Part shown: positions 8,859-17,218 of the stretch, piece after piece
How the letters are laid out: every line of letters begins with the position of its first letter
How positions within the stretch are numbered: position 1 is the first letter of the stretch
Assembly (NCBI RefSeq): GCF_019890615.1
Contig: NZ_JAINVZ010000006.1
Location: 240,475-304,474 of the forward strand
Source: Streptantibioticus parmotrematis
Lineage (GTDB): Bacteria; Actinomycetota; Actinomycetes; Streptomycetales; Streptomycetaceae
Length of the DNA: 64,000 nucleotides
Direction: 5' to 3'
The notes under the pieces: generated by a model
Told to the model about the DNA's origin: nothing
Seen by the model: the letters and a program-made list of their open reading frames with translations, nothing else
Database searches by the model: none
Translations under genes and position numbers: made by a program

Positions 8859-9446
8859 ATGGAGGACTCCACCGGCGGCTCCCGCGGCGCGGGGGGCGCG
8901 ACATCACCTGTGTCCGCGGCCGAGGTGTGGACCGGACGCGCCAGCAACCGCGCGCAGTGGCTGCTGGCCGTCGCCGGGGCCGGATGCCTGGCGCTCGGCG
9001 TCGAGCTGGCCGTCGACTCGTCCTGGGCCTCCGGGCTCACCGCTCTGGTGATGTCGGTCGTCGGGTGCCTGGCGGCGGGCGTCCTGGTGCTCTTCGGCAC
9101 CCTGGCCTTCACCCATGTGCGGGTACGCGTCGACGGCGACTGCGTCGAGGTGCGCTGCGGCCACATCGGGGTGCCGCGCCGCCGCATCCCGCTGGACCAG
9201 GTGGACTCCGCGCGGCTCGCGCCCTGGATCAGCCCGCGCAACTGGGGTGGCTGGGGCTACCGGTGGCGCCCCGAGATGGGCACCGCCGTCATCGTCAGGC
9301 GCGGCCCCGGGATCGTCGTGGACCTGGGCAGCGGACGGCTGTTCACGGTGACCGTGGACGATCCGGAGGGCGCGGTGCGGGCGATCCGCGACCGGCTGCG
9401 CACGGCGGGCCCGCGGGGCGCGCGACGGGCCCTCGGCGACGTGTGA
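8859..9446 (+). CDS. Small membrane protein with PH-like C-terminal region
   Basis: A 195-residue protein. It has two predicted membrane helices (about residues 28-45 and 54-80), then a beta-rich region 'THVRVRVDGDCVEVRCGHIGVPRRRIPLDQVDSARL' that resembles bacterial PH domains, a 'GGWGYRWRP' motif, and 'DLGSGRLFTVTVDDPEGAVRAIRDRL'. I recognise the layout from Streptomyces proteins of unknown function but no named role. A TACGCT -10 box at 8846-8851 sits seven nucleotides before the ATG, suggesting a leaderless mRNA. Neighbouring genes do not suggest a pathway. Confidence 0.6.
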   Translation: MEDSTGGSRGAGGATSPVSAAEVWTGRASNRAQWLLAVAGAGCLALGVELAVDSSWASGLTALVMSVVGCLAAGVLVLFGTLAFTHVRVRVDGDCVEVRCGHIGVPRRRIPLDQVDSARLAPWISPRNWGGWGYRWRPEMGTAVIVRRGPGIVVDLGSGRLFTVTVDDPEGAVRAIRDRLRTAGPRGARRALGDV

Positions 9447-9553
9447 GGCACCGTCCGGCGACGTGTGCGCCGCGATCCGCTCCCGGGCGACGCGTGAGCC
9501 GCCGCGACCACCGCTCCGGCGGGGCGCCGGGCGGCGGGGCGTAGGGTCGGCGT

Positions 9554-10036
9554 GTGGCGATTCCCGAATTTCTGCGCGACCTGCGGGAGACGGTGGGCCG
9601 GCGCCTGCTGTGTCTGCCCGGCGTCAACGCGGTCGTCCTCGACGACGAGCAGCGGGTGCTGCTGGTGCGCCGCTCCGACGACGGCCGGTGGACCATCGTC
9701 GGCGGCATCCCGGAACCGGGTGAGCAGCCCGCGCAGGCCATGGTCCGCGAGATCTACGAGGAGACCGCCGTGCGGGCGGTGGTCGAGCGGGTGGTGGCGG
9801 TCTACGCCGAGCCGCCCATCACCTATCCGCACGGCGACCAGGTGCAGTTCATGTCGACCACCTTCCGCTGCCGCGCGGTCGGCGGCGAGGCGCGGGTGAA
9901 CGACGACGAGTCCACCGAGGTCGGCTGGTTCGCGCTGGACGAGCTGCCGGCACTGAGCGCGCGGGGCGTCGCGCGCATCAAGCTGGCGCTCGCCGACGGA
10001 CCGACGTGGTTCGAGGAGCCCACGCTGCCCGAGTGA
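9554..10036 (+). CDS. NUDIX hydrolase
   Basis: A 160-residue protein with a clear NUDIX box: G(IPEPG)E then 'QPAQAMV' and 'REIYEETA', at about residues 51-72. Only the final glycine of the consensus is replaced (EETA). The family hydrolyses nucleoside diphosphates linked to another group X; the substrate is unknown. The start is GTG 9554. The box TAGGGT at 9542-9547 lies six nucleotides upstream, so the mRNA may be leaderless. The downstream dehydrogenase begins 49 nt after the stop but appears to have its own -10. Confidence 0.85.
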   Translation: MAIPEFLRDLRETVGRRLLCLPGVNAVVLDDEQRVLLVRRSDDGRWTIVGGIPEPGEQPAQAMVREIYEETAVRAVVERVVAVYAEPPITYPHGDQVQFMSTTFRCRAVGGEARVNDDESTEVGWFALDELPALSARGVARIKLALADGPTWFEEPTLPE

Positions 10037-10085
10037 TCGCCTCACCCGGCTCCCGTCCCGCCCACGAGCGTCCTACGCTGCCGTC

Positions 10086-10889
10086 ATGACCCCTGATCGG
10101 CGCACCCCGTACCCACCGCACTCCGTCGCCCTCGACCTCGGCGGGCGCACCGCCGTGGTCACCGGCGCCGCCTCCGGCATCGGCCGGGCCTGCGCGCTGC
10201 GGCTCGCCGCCGCCGGTGCCGAGGTGCGGGCGGCCGACCGCGACGCGGACGGCCTGGCCACGCTCGCCGACGAGGCCGCGGACCTGACCGGGACGCTGCT
10301 GCCGGTCACCGTGGACCTCACCGACCTGGACGCGGCGGAACGCGTCGGCGCCGGCGCCGACGTCCTGGTGAACAACGCCGGCGTCCAATTCGTGCGCCCC
10401 ATCGAGCAGTTCCCGCCCGAGAAGTTCTCCCTGATCCTGCGGCTCATGCTGGAGGCGCCGTTCCGCCTGGTGCGCGGGGCGCTGCCGGGGATGTACGAGC
10501 GCGGCTGGGGCCGGGTGGTGAACGTCTCCTCCGTGCACGGGCTGATCGCCTCCCCGTACAAGTCGGCCTACGTCGCCGCCAAGCACGGCCTCGAAGGGCT
10601 CTCCAAGGTCATCGCCCTGGAGGGCGCGGAGCACGGCGTGACCTCCAACTGCGTCAACCCCGCCTACGTGCGCACCCCGCTGGTGGAGCGGCAGATCGCC
10701 GACCAGGCCGAGGCGCACGGCATCGCCCCGGACCGTGTGGTGTCCGAGGTGATGCTCGCCGAGGCCGCGGTCAAACGGCTCGTGGAACCGGAGGAGGTCG
10801 CCGAGCTGGTCGCCTACCTGTGCGCACCGCACTCCTCGTTCGTCACCGGCGCCTCCCTCACGATGGACGGCGGCTGGACCGCGAGTTGA
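10086..10889 (+). CDS. 3-hydroxybutyrate dehydrogenase-like SDR
   Basis: A 267-residue classical short-chain dehydrogenase. The Rossmann motif 'TGAASGIG' is at about 22-29, 'NNAGV' at about 97-101, the catalytic serine is in 'VNVSSVHG', and the catalytic Tyr-Lys pair is in 'YVAAKHG'. The C-terminus ends 'TGASLTMDGGWTAS'. The motif 'LEGAEHGVTSNCVNPAYVRTP' is typical of D-3-hydroxybutyrate dehydrogenase, which interconverts 3-hydroxybutyrate and acetoacetate with NAD. An acetoacetyl-CoA synthetase is encoded at 58257-60287 in the same window, which would continue that route. TACGCT at 10074-10079 ends six nucleotides before the ATG and there is no Shine-Dalgarno sequence, so translation is probably leaderless. 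Confidence 0.8.
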   Translation: MTPDRRTPYPPHSVALDLGGRTAVVTGAASGIGRACALRLAAAGAEVRAADRDADGLATLADEAADLTGTLLPVTVDLTDLDAAERVGAGADVLVNNAGVQFVRPIEQFPPEKFSLILRLMLEAPFRLVRGALPGMYERGWGRVVNVSSVHGLIASPYKSAYVAAKHGLEGLSKVIALEGAEHGVTSNCVNPAYVRTPLVERQIADQAEAHGIAPDRVVSEVMLAEAAVKRLVEPEEVAELVAYLCAPHSSFVTGASLTMDGGWTAS

Positions 10890-10902
10890 GCCGCTGAGCC
10901 GC

Positions 10903-10968
10903 GACGCGCTCACGTCTTCCGGTGGACGCGCTCCCGTCCTCCGGCGGACGCGCTCACGTCTTCCGGTA
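10903..10968. repeat. Three tandem 22-bp repeats
   Basis: Copies at 10903-10924, 10925-10946 and 10947-10968 share GACGCGCTC(A/C)CGTC(T/C)TCCGG. The third copy encodes the C-terminal residues and stop of DhaM on the opposite strand. The array fills the gap between the two convergent genes. Confidence 0.8.
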
Positions 10969-11388
10969 CGCGTACGCGTCCGACGCCGCCGAGGCCACCG
11001 CCTCCACGTCCGCCCCGGTCGAGGCGGTGACCACGGCGGCCACCGCGCCCTCCACGAACGGGGCGTCCACCAGCCGTGCCCCGCCGGGCAGTTCGTCGTC
11101 CTCCAGCAGCGCCTTGACGGTCAGCACCGCGCTGCCGAGGTCGGCCAGGAGCACGACACCGGCCCCCGCGTCGACCGCCCGCGCGGCCTGCGTGATCAGC
11201 TCGGAGCTGGTGCCGACCCGGCCGTCCGCGGTGCCGCCCGCCGCGCGGATCGCCACCGACGCGGTGCCGCCCGCGAGCTGCACCGCCAGCGCGGCCACCG
11301 ACTCGGCGACCGGGGCGCTGTGCGAGACCAGCACCACCCCGACCCCGCCGGGCGTGCCGTCCCCGTCGTCGCCCTCGCGCGGGCTCAC
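10954..11388 (-). CDS. dhaM: Dihydroxyacetone kinase phosphotransfer subunit DhaM (EIIA-type)
   Basis: A 144-residue protein with an EIIA-Man-like fold. The segment 'GVVLVSHSAPVAES' carries the phosphorylatable histidine at about residue 23, followed by 'AGAGVVLLADLGSAVLT' and 'FVEGAVAAVVTA'. DhaM passes phosphate from HPr to the ADP bound in DhaL. Unlike E. coli DhaM there are no fused HPr or EI domains, so it must depend on separate general PTS proteins; ptsI is present at 61548-63218. The GTG start overlaps the dhaL stop by 4 nt (GTGA), consistent with translational coupling in a dhaKLM operon. A 22-bp tandem repeat overlaps its 3' end. Confidence 0.9.
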   Translation of the reverse strand: MSPREGDDGDGTPGGVGVVLVSHSAPVAESVAALAVQLAGGTASVAIRAAGGTADGRVGTSSELITQAARAVDAGAGVVLLADLGSAVLTVKALLEDDELPGGARLVDAPFVEGAVAAVVTASTGADVEAVASAASDAYAYRKT

Positions 11389-12062
11389 GCCGTACCGCCT
11401 TCGGCCGCCTCCGCCAGCGCGGTCACCAGCAGCGCCGACGAGGTCGCCCCCGGATCCTGGTGACCGACGCTGCGTTCGCCCAGGTAGCTGGCGCGGCCCT
11501 TGCGCGCGAGCATCGGCACCGTGGCCGCCGCCCCTTCGTCGGCCGCGATCCTGGCCGCCCCCAGCGCCGCCACCAGCCCGGCACCGGAGTCCAGGGAGAA
11601 GGCCATGGCGTCGACGGCCGGGAAGAGCGCGTCCAGCATCGTCTTGTCACCCGCCGCCGCGCCGCCCAGCCGCGCGACACCCTCCAGACCGGCACGCAGC
11701 GCGCCGCACAACTCCTCCGGCGACGCCGTCTCCGCGTCGCCCAGGTGCTTGCCCGCACCGCGCAGCAGCGTCCCGTACAACGGCCCCGACGCGCCGCCGA
11801 CCGAACCGATCAACTGGCGGCCGACCAGCGCCAGCACTCCACCGGGCGTGCCGGGCGGGTCCTTCTCCACGGCGGCCGACGCGGCGGTGAAGCCGCGCCG
11901 CAGGTTGGTGCCGTGGTCGGCGTCACCGATCGCGGAGTCCAGCTCGGTGAGCCGGTCCGCCTCACGTTCGACGGCCGCGGTGGCGAGGGCGAGCCAGCGG
12001 CGGGCGTACGCGGCGTCGACCACCGGATCGGTGGCGCCGGACGCGGGTGCGGATGCGTTCAT
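11385..12062 (-). CDS. dhaL: Dihydroxyacetone kinase ADP-binding subunit DhaL
   Basis: A 225-residue DhaL protein. 'IGDADHGTNLRRGF' carries the aspartates that coordinate the Mg-ADP cofactor, 'GGASGPLYGTLLRGAG' is a conserved glycine-rich stretch, and 'GDKTMLDALFPAVDA' completes the family signature. In PTS-type dihydroxyacetone kinase, DhaL keeps its ADP bound; DhaM rephosphorylates it and it transfers phosphate to dihydroxyacetone held in DhaK. The start is ATG 12062, with an AGGAGGAA ribosome-binding site about 10 nt upstream. It is the second gene of the operon, 93 nt after dhaK and overlapping dhaM. Confidence 0.95.
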   Translation of the reverse strand: MNASAPASGATDPVVDAAYARRWLALATAAVEREADRLTELDSAIGDADHGTNLRRGFTAASAAVEKDPPGTPGGVLALVGRQLIGSVGGASGPLYGTLLRGAGKHLGDAETASPEELCGALRAGLEGVARLGGAAAGDKTMLDALFPAVDAMAFSLDSGAGLVAALGAARIAADEGAAATVPMLARKGRASYLGERSVGHQDPGATSSALLVTALAEAAEGGTA

Positions 12063-12155
12063 GGGGGTCGCGTTCCTCCTCGTACGACGGATTGCGGCGA
12101 ATTGCGGTGAATGCGGCCACCCGGCCACAGGGGGGCGGCCGTCGGCGCGGACGGG

Positions 12156-13148
12156 TCAACAGCCCCAGCGCAGGCCCGGGGTGCGCACCGGCGCGTCCCA
12201 CAGGCGCAGCAACTCGTCGTCCACCCGGCACAGGGTGAGCGAACAGCCCGCCATGTCCAGCGAGGTGACGTAGTTGCCGACCAGGGTGCGTACCACCGGC
12301 ACCCTCCGCTCACCGAGCGCCCGGTGCACCTCCGCGTTGAAGCCGTACAGCTCCAGCAGCGGGGTGCCGCCCATGCCGTTGACCAACGCCAGCACCGGGC
12401 CGTCCGGGCGCAGGTCCTCCACGACCGCGTCGACCGCCGCGTCGGCGATCTCGCGGGAGGTCATCATGGCGCGCCGCTCGCGGCCCGGTTCGCCGTGGAT
12501 GCCGATGCCCAGCTCCAGCTCTCCCGGCGGCAGGTCGAAGGTGGGCGTGCCCTTGGCCGGGGTGGTGCAGGCGCTCAGCGCGACGCCGAAGCTGCGGGAG
12601 TTCTCGTTGACCTGACGGGCGATCGCGGCCACCCGGTCCAGCGGCGCGCCCTCCTCGGCGGCGGCGCCGGCCAGCTTCTCCACGAACAACGTGCCGCCGG
12701 TGCCGCGGCGGCCCGCGGTGTAGAGGCTGTCGGTGACCGCGACGTCGTCGTTGACGAGCACGGTGGTGACCTGCACGCCCTCGTCACCGGCGAGTTCGGC
12801 GGCCATCTCGAAGTTGAGCACGTCGCCTGTGTAGTTCTTGATGATGAACAGCACGCCCGCGCCGCTGTCCACGGCCGCCGCCGCGCGCGCCATCTGGTCG
12901 GGCACAGGGGAGGTGAACACCTCGCCGGGACAGGCCGCGTCCAGCATGCCGGGCCCGACGAAGCCGCCGTGCAGCGGCTCGTGGCCGCTGCCGCCGCCCG
13001 AGACCAGGCCGACCTTGCCCGCCACGGGCGCGTCGCGCCGCACCACGATCCGGTTGTCGACGTCCACGTTCAGATCGGGATGGGCGGCGGCCAGTCCGCG
13101 CAGTCCATCGGCGACCACGGTCTCCGGCACATTGATCAACATCTTCAT
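12156..13148 (-). CDS. dhaK: Dihydroxyacetone kinase substrate-binding subunit DhaK
   Basis: A 330-residue DhaK. His218 in 'GIGIHGEPG' is the residue that forms the hemiaminal with dihydroxyacetone. 'SGGGSGHEPLHGGFVG' (about 50-65) includes the second active-site histidine, His56. 'IIKNYTGDVLNFEMAAE' is also diagnostic. With DhaL and DhaM it phosphorylates dihydroxyacetone at the expense of phosphoenolpyruvate. The ATG at 13148 has a GGAGGA site six nucleotides upstream. It is the first gene of dhaKLM. A candidate -10 box (TAGGCT on the minus strand, 13197-13202) lies 49 nt upstream. No adjacent DhaS/DhaR-type regulator was seen. Confidence 0.95.
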   Translation of the reverse strand: MKMLINVPETVVADGLRGLAAAHPDLNVDVDNRIVVRRDAPVAGKVGLVSGGGSGHEPLHGGFVGPGMLDAACPGEVFTSPVPDQMARAAAAVDSGAGVLFIIKNYTGDVLNFEMAAELAGDEGVQVTTVLVNDDVAVTDSLYTAGRRGTGGTLFVEKLAGAAAEEGAPLDRVAAIARQVNENSRSFGVALSACTTPAKGTPTFDLPPGELELGIGIHGEPGRERRAMMTSREIADAAVDAVVEDLRPDGPVLALVNGMGGTPLLELYGFNAEVHRALGERRVPVVRTLVGNYVTSLDMAGCSLTLCRVDDELLRLWDAPVRTPGLRWGC

Positions 13149-13196
13149 GTGATCCTCCACGCGGCTGTGAAGAGCGGCCATCCCCGGCTCCCCTCC

Positions 13197-13202
13197 AGCC
13201 TA
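13197..13202 (-). promoter_or_regulatory. Candidate -10 box of dhaKLM
   Basis: TAGGCT on the minus strand, 49 nt upstream of the dhaK start codon. It fits the Streptomyces TAGPuPuT-like -10 consensus. No convincing -35 was found. Confidence 0.45.
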
Positions 13203-13402
13203 GGGCCCCGGACCCGGGTCGGCCCCGCCAACGGCGAGTCCGCGCAGGTCGGCACCCCTGCGCGACCGCCCGGGCACCCAGGGTGACGCGGGATCGCGGC
13301 GAGCGTCCCGTCCGGCACCCGGCGCGGGATGTCCCGCAGCGGCCTCGGCAGGCCACCGGCGCGCGGCTACCGTGGGGAGCGCGGCGCTTTGAGGGAGGCC
13401 CC

Positions 13403-14278
13403 ATGCGTGACGCGGACCCCGGCCTGTTCGGACCGGACTCGGTGACGTGGCAACTGCACGGCGACCCCATGATGTGGGTGGCCGGGGTGCGCGCCCTGTA
13501 CCTCCAGGCGCTCCACCCGCGCGCGGTCCGCGGCGTCCTGCAGAACTCCGACTTCCGCGCCGACCCCTGGGGACGGCTGATGCGCACCGCCGACTACGTG
13601 GGCGTCATCACCTACGGCACGACGCTCCAGGCCGAGCGCGCCGCCGCCCGCATCCGGGGCGTCCACCGCAGGCTGACCGGTACCGATCCGGACACCGGCG
13701 CGCGTTTCGCGGTGGACGCGCCGGAACTGCTGCTGTGGGTGCACTGCGCGGAGATCGACTCCTACCTCGGCGTCGCCCGGCGCTCCGGCTTCCCGCTCAC
13801 GCCCGCCCTGGCCGACGCCTACGTGGCGGAACAGCGGCAGGCGGCCCGCCTGGTGGGTCTCGACCCGGCCGACGTGCCCGGCGACACCGGTCAGCTGGCC
13901 GCCTACTTCGACAAGGTTCGCGCCGAACTGGCCGCGACCCGTGAGGCGTTCGAGGTGTTCGCCTTCATCCAGTCACCGCCGGTCCGCACCCTCCTCGCCC
14001 CGGCCCGCGACGTCCTGTGGCGCCGGGCCGCCGGGCTCGCCTACGACAGCCTGCCGCCGTTCGCCCACGAGCTGTACGGCCGCCCCGCCCCCGCCGAGGC
14101 GACGGTGGACCGGGCGCTGCGGGTCACCGGCGCCGGACTGCGCGCGATCCCCGCCGCGGTGCGCTGGCAACTGCCGCCCGCCCGCATCGTCAAGGCCGTC
14201 GGACGGCTGGGCCCCGGCACCCACCCCTCCGCGTACCGGCTGCGCCAGGGGCGTACGGTGACGCGGCCCGCGCCCTGA
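13403..14278 (+). CDS. Oxygenase MpaB family protein (DUF2236)
   Basis: A 291-residue protein with the DUF2236/MpaB pattern: 'MMWVAGVRALYLQALHPRAVRGVLQNSDFRADPWGRLMRTADYVGVITYGT', then 'LLLWVHCAEIDSYL' and 'FAHELYG'. The conserved histidines in 'LHPRA' and 'WVHCAE' are candidate heme ligands by analogy with latex-clearing protein Lcp, a b-type cytochrome of the same superfamily. Physiological substrates of most members are unknown. The start is ATG 13403, with a GAGGGAGG site at 13391-13398; longer in-frame extension to about 13283 is Arg-rich and unlikely. A -10-like TACCGT lies at 13368-13373. Confidence 0.8.
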   Translation: MRDADPGLFGPDSVTWQLHGDPMMWVAGVRALYLQALHPRAVRGVLQNSDFRADPWGRLMRTADYVGVITYGTTLQAERAAARIRGVHRRLTGTDPDTGARFAVDAPELLLWVHCAEIDSYLGVARRSGFPLTPALADAYVAEQRQAARLVGLDPADVPGDTGQLAAYFDKVRAELAATREAFEVFAFIQSPPVRTLLAPARDVLWRRAAGLAYDSLPPFAHELYGRPAPAEATVDRALRVTGAGLRAIPAAVRWQLPPARIVKAVGRLGPGTHPSAYRLRQGRTVTRPAP

Positions 14279-14361
14279 CGCGCCGTGCCGGCCGGACGGG
14301 CGTCCGGGTCATACTGGAAGGCGCGGGCGGGGGACCGACCGGACGGGAGCGACGGTTCGCG

Positions 14362-15477
14362 ATGGGGGAGCACCGGCTGATCCGGGAGCGCTACCTGCTG
14401 ATCGAGCGGATCGGCCGGGGCGGCATGGGCGAGGTGTGGCGCGGCCGCGACGAGGAGCTGGGGCGCAGGGTGGCGGTCAAGTGCCTGCGGTCGGGCACCG
14501 GCGGTGACGCGCGACGGGCGCAGGTGATGCGCGAGCGGTTCCGGCGCGAGGCCAGGGTCGCGGCGAGCCTGCAACACCGGGGCATCACCGTGGTGCACGA
14601 CTTCGGCGCCGACGACGGACTGCTCTACCTCGTCATGGAACTGCTCGACGGCCGCAACCTCGCCCAGGTGCTGCGCGACGGCCGACGCGCCCCGCTCCCG
14701 TTGCCCGGACTCCTGGACGTCGCCGAGCAGGTGGCGGCGGCCCTCGCCTACACCCACGCGCAAGGTGTCGTGCACCGCGACCTGAAGCCCGCCAACATCG
14801 TGCGGGCCGCCGACGGCACCGTGAAGATCTGCGACTTCGGCATCGCCCGGCTCGGCCGCGACATCGGCTTCACCTCCCAGCTCACCGGCACCGGCGTGGC
14901 CATGGGCACCCCGCACTACATGTCGCCGGAGCAGATCGCGGGCACCGAGGTGGACCACCGCGGCGACCTGTACTCCTTCGGCTGCGTCCTGTACGAACTG
15001 GCCACCGGCAGGCCGCCGTTCGACTTCGACGACGCGTGGGCCGTCATCGTGCGGCACCGTGACACCGACCCCGCGCCGCCGCGCCTGCTGCGTCCCGACC
15101 TGCCCGACGCGCTCGACCGGCTGATCCTCGACCTGCTGGCCAAGTCCCCCGACGACCGCCCGCGCGACGCGGCGGCGGTGGCCGGACGGCTGGCCCTGGC
15201 GCGGGCCGGGGCGTCCCGGTTGCCGGTGTGGGCGCGGGAGATGACGGCGGGCCCCCGCGCGCGGGAACGGGGCGGCGGCCGCTCCACCCCGCCCGCCGGG
15301 GCGCCGCCGGTGATCCGCGCGCTGGCCGACGCGGAACGCAGGCTCGGGCCCTCCCACCCGGAGACGTGCTGCCACCGCGACCGCCTGCTGGGCGAGTTGC
15401 CGCCGTTCTACGCGTACTACGTCGCCTACGTGCGCGGCTCGTCGGAAGTCGTCGCCCCACGCGCCCAGTTGACGTGA
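14362..15477 (+). CDS. Serine/threonine protein kinase, cytosolic
   Basis: A 371-residue Hanks-type kinase. It has the glycine loop 'GRGGMGEV' (18-25), Lys40 in 'VAVK', the catalytic loop 'HRDLKPANI' with Asp140 and Asn145, 'DFG' at 158-160, and 'MSPEQIAGTEVDHRGDLYSFGC' in the activation/APE region. All catalytic residues are present, so it should be active. The tail after about residue 265 is Arg/Gly/Pro-rich and ends in a short conserved-looking segment ('RLGPSHPETCCHRDRLLGEL'). No membrane helix or PASTA repeats are present, unlike PknB. The ATG at 14362 begins immediately before the kinase domain. A CATACT -10-like box lies about 48 nt upstream. Confidence 0.9.
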   Translation: MGEHRLIRERYLLIERIGRGGMGEVWRGRDEELGRRVAVKCLRSGTGGDARRAQVMRERFRREARVAASLQHRGITVVHDFGADDGLLYLVMELLDGRNLAQVLRDGRRAPLPLPGLLDVAEQVAAALAYTHAQGVVHRDLKPANIVRAADGTVKICDFGIARLGRDIGFTSQLTGTGVAMGTPHYMSPEQIAGTEVDHRGDLYSFGCVLYELATGRPPFDFDDAWAVIVRHRDTDPAPPRLLRPDLPDALDRLILDLLAKSPDDRPRDAAAVAGRLALARAGASRLPVWAREMTAGPRARERGGGRSTPPAGAPPVIRALADAERRLGPSHPETCCHRDRLLGELPPFYAYYVAYVRGSSEVVAPRAQLT

Positions 15478-15668
15478 GGCCGCCGCGCGGCGACCGGTGA
15501 CGCCCGGCGCGTGGGGTCACGCTTACGGGTTGTCCCTTCGGCCCGCGTGACGTGGCTGGTGGGGCCGGAGCGGGCGGGGCGCCGGGTGCTCTGCGCGGAC
15601 GGGCTGTCGAGGCTGGTCCGGGCTCGCTAGGCTGGGCACCGGACGACAACGCCGGGAGGAGAGCGGAC

Positions 15669-15908
15669 GTGGCCGAAAGCACCATCGGACAGCCCGTGGC
15701 CAACGGGAAGAAACCGCAGCTCGATCTGACGGGAGCGGAGTGGCTGTCCAGCAGCCAGGGGACCGGCGACGTACAGATCGCCTTCGTGGAGGGCTACATC
15801 GCGATGCGTGACGGCCGCCAGCCGGACGGCCCCGCGCTGATCTTCACCCCCGCCGAGTGGCGCGCCTTCGTCCTCGGCGCCCGCGACGGCGAGTTCGACC
15901 TCACCTGA
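15669..15908 (+). CDS. DUF397 domain-containing small protein
   Basis: A 79-residue acidic protein containing 'WLSSSQGTGDVQIAFVEGYIAMRDG' and 'LIFTPAEWRAFVLGARDGEFDL', the DUF397 signature. DUF397 proteins are abundant in Streptomyces, usually beside BldB- or XRE-type regulators, and their biochemistry is unclear. Here there is no adjacent XRE regulator, which is slightly unusual; the neighbour is a Ser/Thr kinase. The start is GTG 15669, with GGGAGGAGAG upstream. A TAGGCT -10 box (15628-15633) lies 35 nt before it. Confidence 0.85.
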   Translation: MAESTIGQPVANGKKPQLDLTGAEWLSSSQGTGDVQIAFVEGYIAMRDGRQPDGPALIFTPAEWRAFVLGARDGEFDLT

Positions 15909-15921
15909 CCCGGCCCACCCC

Positions 15922-15962
15922 TCCGGCGGCTCGCCGTCCCACGAGGACGGCGAGCCGCCGGA
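15922..15962. terminator. Strong bidirectional hairpin terminator
   Basis: A perfect 18-bp inverted repeat with arms 15922-15939 and 15945-15962 and a CACGA loop. It sits between the converging DUF397 gene and the leftward gene ending at 15974, so it can serve both. Confidence 0.9.
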
Positions 15963-15973
15963 CGGAACCCGTG

Positions 15974-16465
15974 TCAGGTGGTTCGCCGCCCGTTCGCCGC
16001 CCTGCCGAGGAGGTAGGGGATCAAGAGGTGGTGGACCGGTGCCGCTGTGGCCCAGACCCATCGGGCGAGCGGGTGGTCGTGGCGGACCAGGGTCACCCAG
16101 GTGACCCGCGTCGCGTCCACCACCACGACGTTGCGCGCGGTGATCAGCGGTGAGGGGGCGGTCAGGGTGATCGTCCGCGGTCCGGGGCCGGCGACGTGCC
16201 AGCCCAGTACGTGGTCGGGGGAGCCCGCCGAGCCCAGCCGCAGGCGCAGCGTCAGGCGCCAGCCGGTCACCATCGACCACCGCACCGCCGCCGGAGCCTC
16301 CTCGAAGACCGCCCGGGCCCACTGCTCGGGCGAGCGCGAGTCCTCCGCCGCGACCGGCACGGCGAACGCCGAGGTGTAGTGCGGCGGGAGACGGTCCTGC
16401 TCGGTCACGAGGGCCGTGAGGTCACGCGGAACGGCCGTGCGGCGGGCGCGGGGGCGGCGGCTCAT
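15974..16465 (-). CDS. DUF2867-like hypothetical protein
   Basis: A 163-residue protein with an Arg-rich N-terminus, a central beta-rich region ('WSMVTGWRLTLRLRLGSAGSPDHVLGWHVAG', 'ITLTAPSPLITARNVVVVDATRVTWVTLVRHDHP') and the terminal 'PVHHLLIPYLLGRAA'. The spacing resembles DUF2867/SRPBCC-like proteins that bind small hydrophobic ligands, but I hold that loosely. No catalytic motif was recognised. The ATG at 16465 is chosen; an upstream in-frame extension to 16567 is low-complexity Arg/Pro/Ala. It shares a bidirectional terminator with the upstream DUF397 gene. Confidence 0.5.
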   Translation of the reverse strand: MSRRPRARRTAVPRDLTALVTEQDRLPPHYTSAFAVPVAAEDSRSPEQWARAVFEEAPAAVRWSMVTGWRLTLRLRLGSAGSPDHVLGWHVAGPGPRTITLTAPSPLITARNVVVVDATRVTWVTLVRHDHPLARWVWATAAPVHHLLIPYLLGRAANGRRTT

Positions 16466-16681
16466 GGGGCGGCTCCTGGGTGGGTCGGCAGCGGAAGGCC
16501 GGTGGCGGCAACGGGCCGGTGCGGGGGCGGAGTTCGGGCGGCTCGCGGGGGCGGGCTCACGTCGCACCCCATCATCGCCGCACGACTCCTTCCCCTCGCC
16601 TCGGACAGGGCCGCCCGCGGCGTCGCCGTGACCGTTCGGACCGGGGCCGCACGGGGGGTCGGGGGCCCGTACGATATGCGC

Positions 16682-17182
16682 ATGTCCTTCCTCCGCCGCC
16701 GCAGCGCAGCCACGCCGACCGGTCCGGACTTCGACGTCCTGGCCATGGATCCGGGCGACTGGCCGGGGAACCTGGGCGCCGGGCTGATCCCCGGTCCCGA
16801 CGGCAGCTGCCAGGGCATCTTCCTGCGCTACGACCTGTTCGGCGGCCGTGGCCCCGCGATGCTGATCGGCAACCTCCCCGAGGGCTCACCGGCCCGCGAA
16901 CCGGGCGAGGGCGAGGTGCCGTTCGAGGTGGCGCAACTGCTGCTGGCCCTCGGCAACGACGAGCCGGTGCACGAGGTGGAGCGCGAGGACATCCCGGTCA
17001 TGCACGGCGACAGCCTGCTGATCGTCCGCCGCATCAAGGTCAGCGAGGGCCGCGTGGCCTGCGCCCAGTTCGACCGTGACGACGGCGTCCAGGTCACCAT
17101 CGCCACCTGGGACCGGCCGATCACCGACGACCTGTACCAGCTGCTCAAGCCGCTCCCGGCGGAGATGTTCCAGCAGGGCTGA
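16682..17182 (+). CDS. Conserved hypothetical protein
   Basis: A 166-residue soluble protein with 'DFDVLAMDPGDWPGNLGAGL', 'GSCQGIFLRYDLFGGRGPAMLIGNLPEGSP' and 'MHGDSLLIVRRIKVSEGRVACAQFDRDDGVQVTIATWDRPI'. I recognise similar proteins in other Streptomyces but no function or named domain. It contains no membrane segment and no obvious catalytic signature. Two in-frame ATGs exist (16676 and 16682). TACGAT at 16670-16675 fits a -10 box, which places the transcription start at about 16682. That favours the second ATG and a leaderless mRNA. Confidence 0.6.
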   Translation: MSFLRRRSAATPTGPDFDVLAMDPGDWPGNLGAGLIPGPDGSCQGIFLRYDLFGGRGPAMLIGNLPEGSPAREPGEGEVPFEVAQLLLALGNDEPVHEVEREDIPVMHGDSLLIVRRIKVSEGRVACAQFDRDDGVQVTIATWDRPITDDLYQLLKPLPAEMFQQG

Positions 17183-17218
17183 GCCCGGGACGTTCCGGCA
17201 GGGCCGAGCCGTCGCGCG

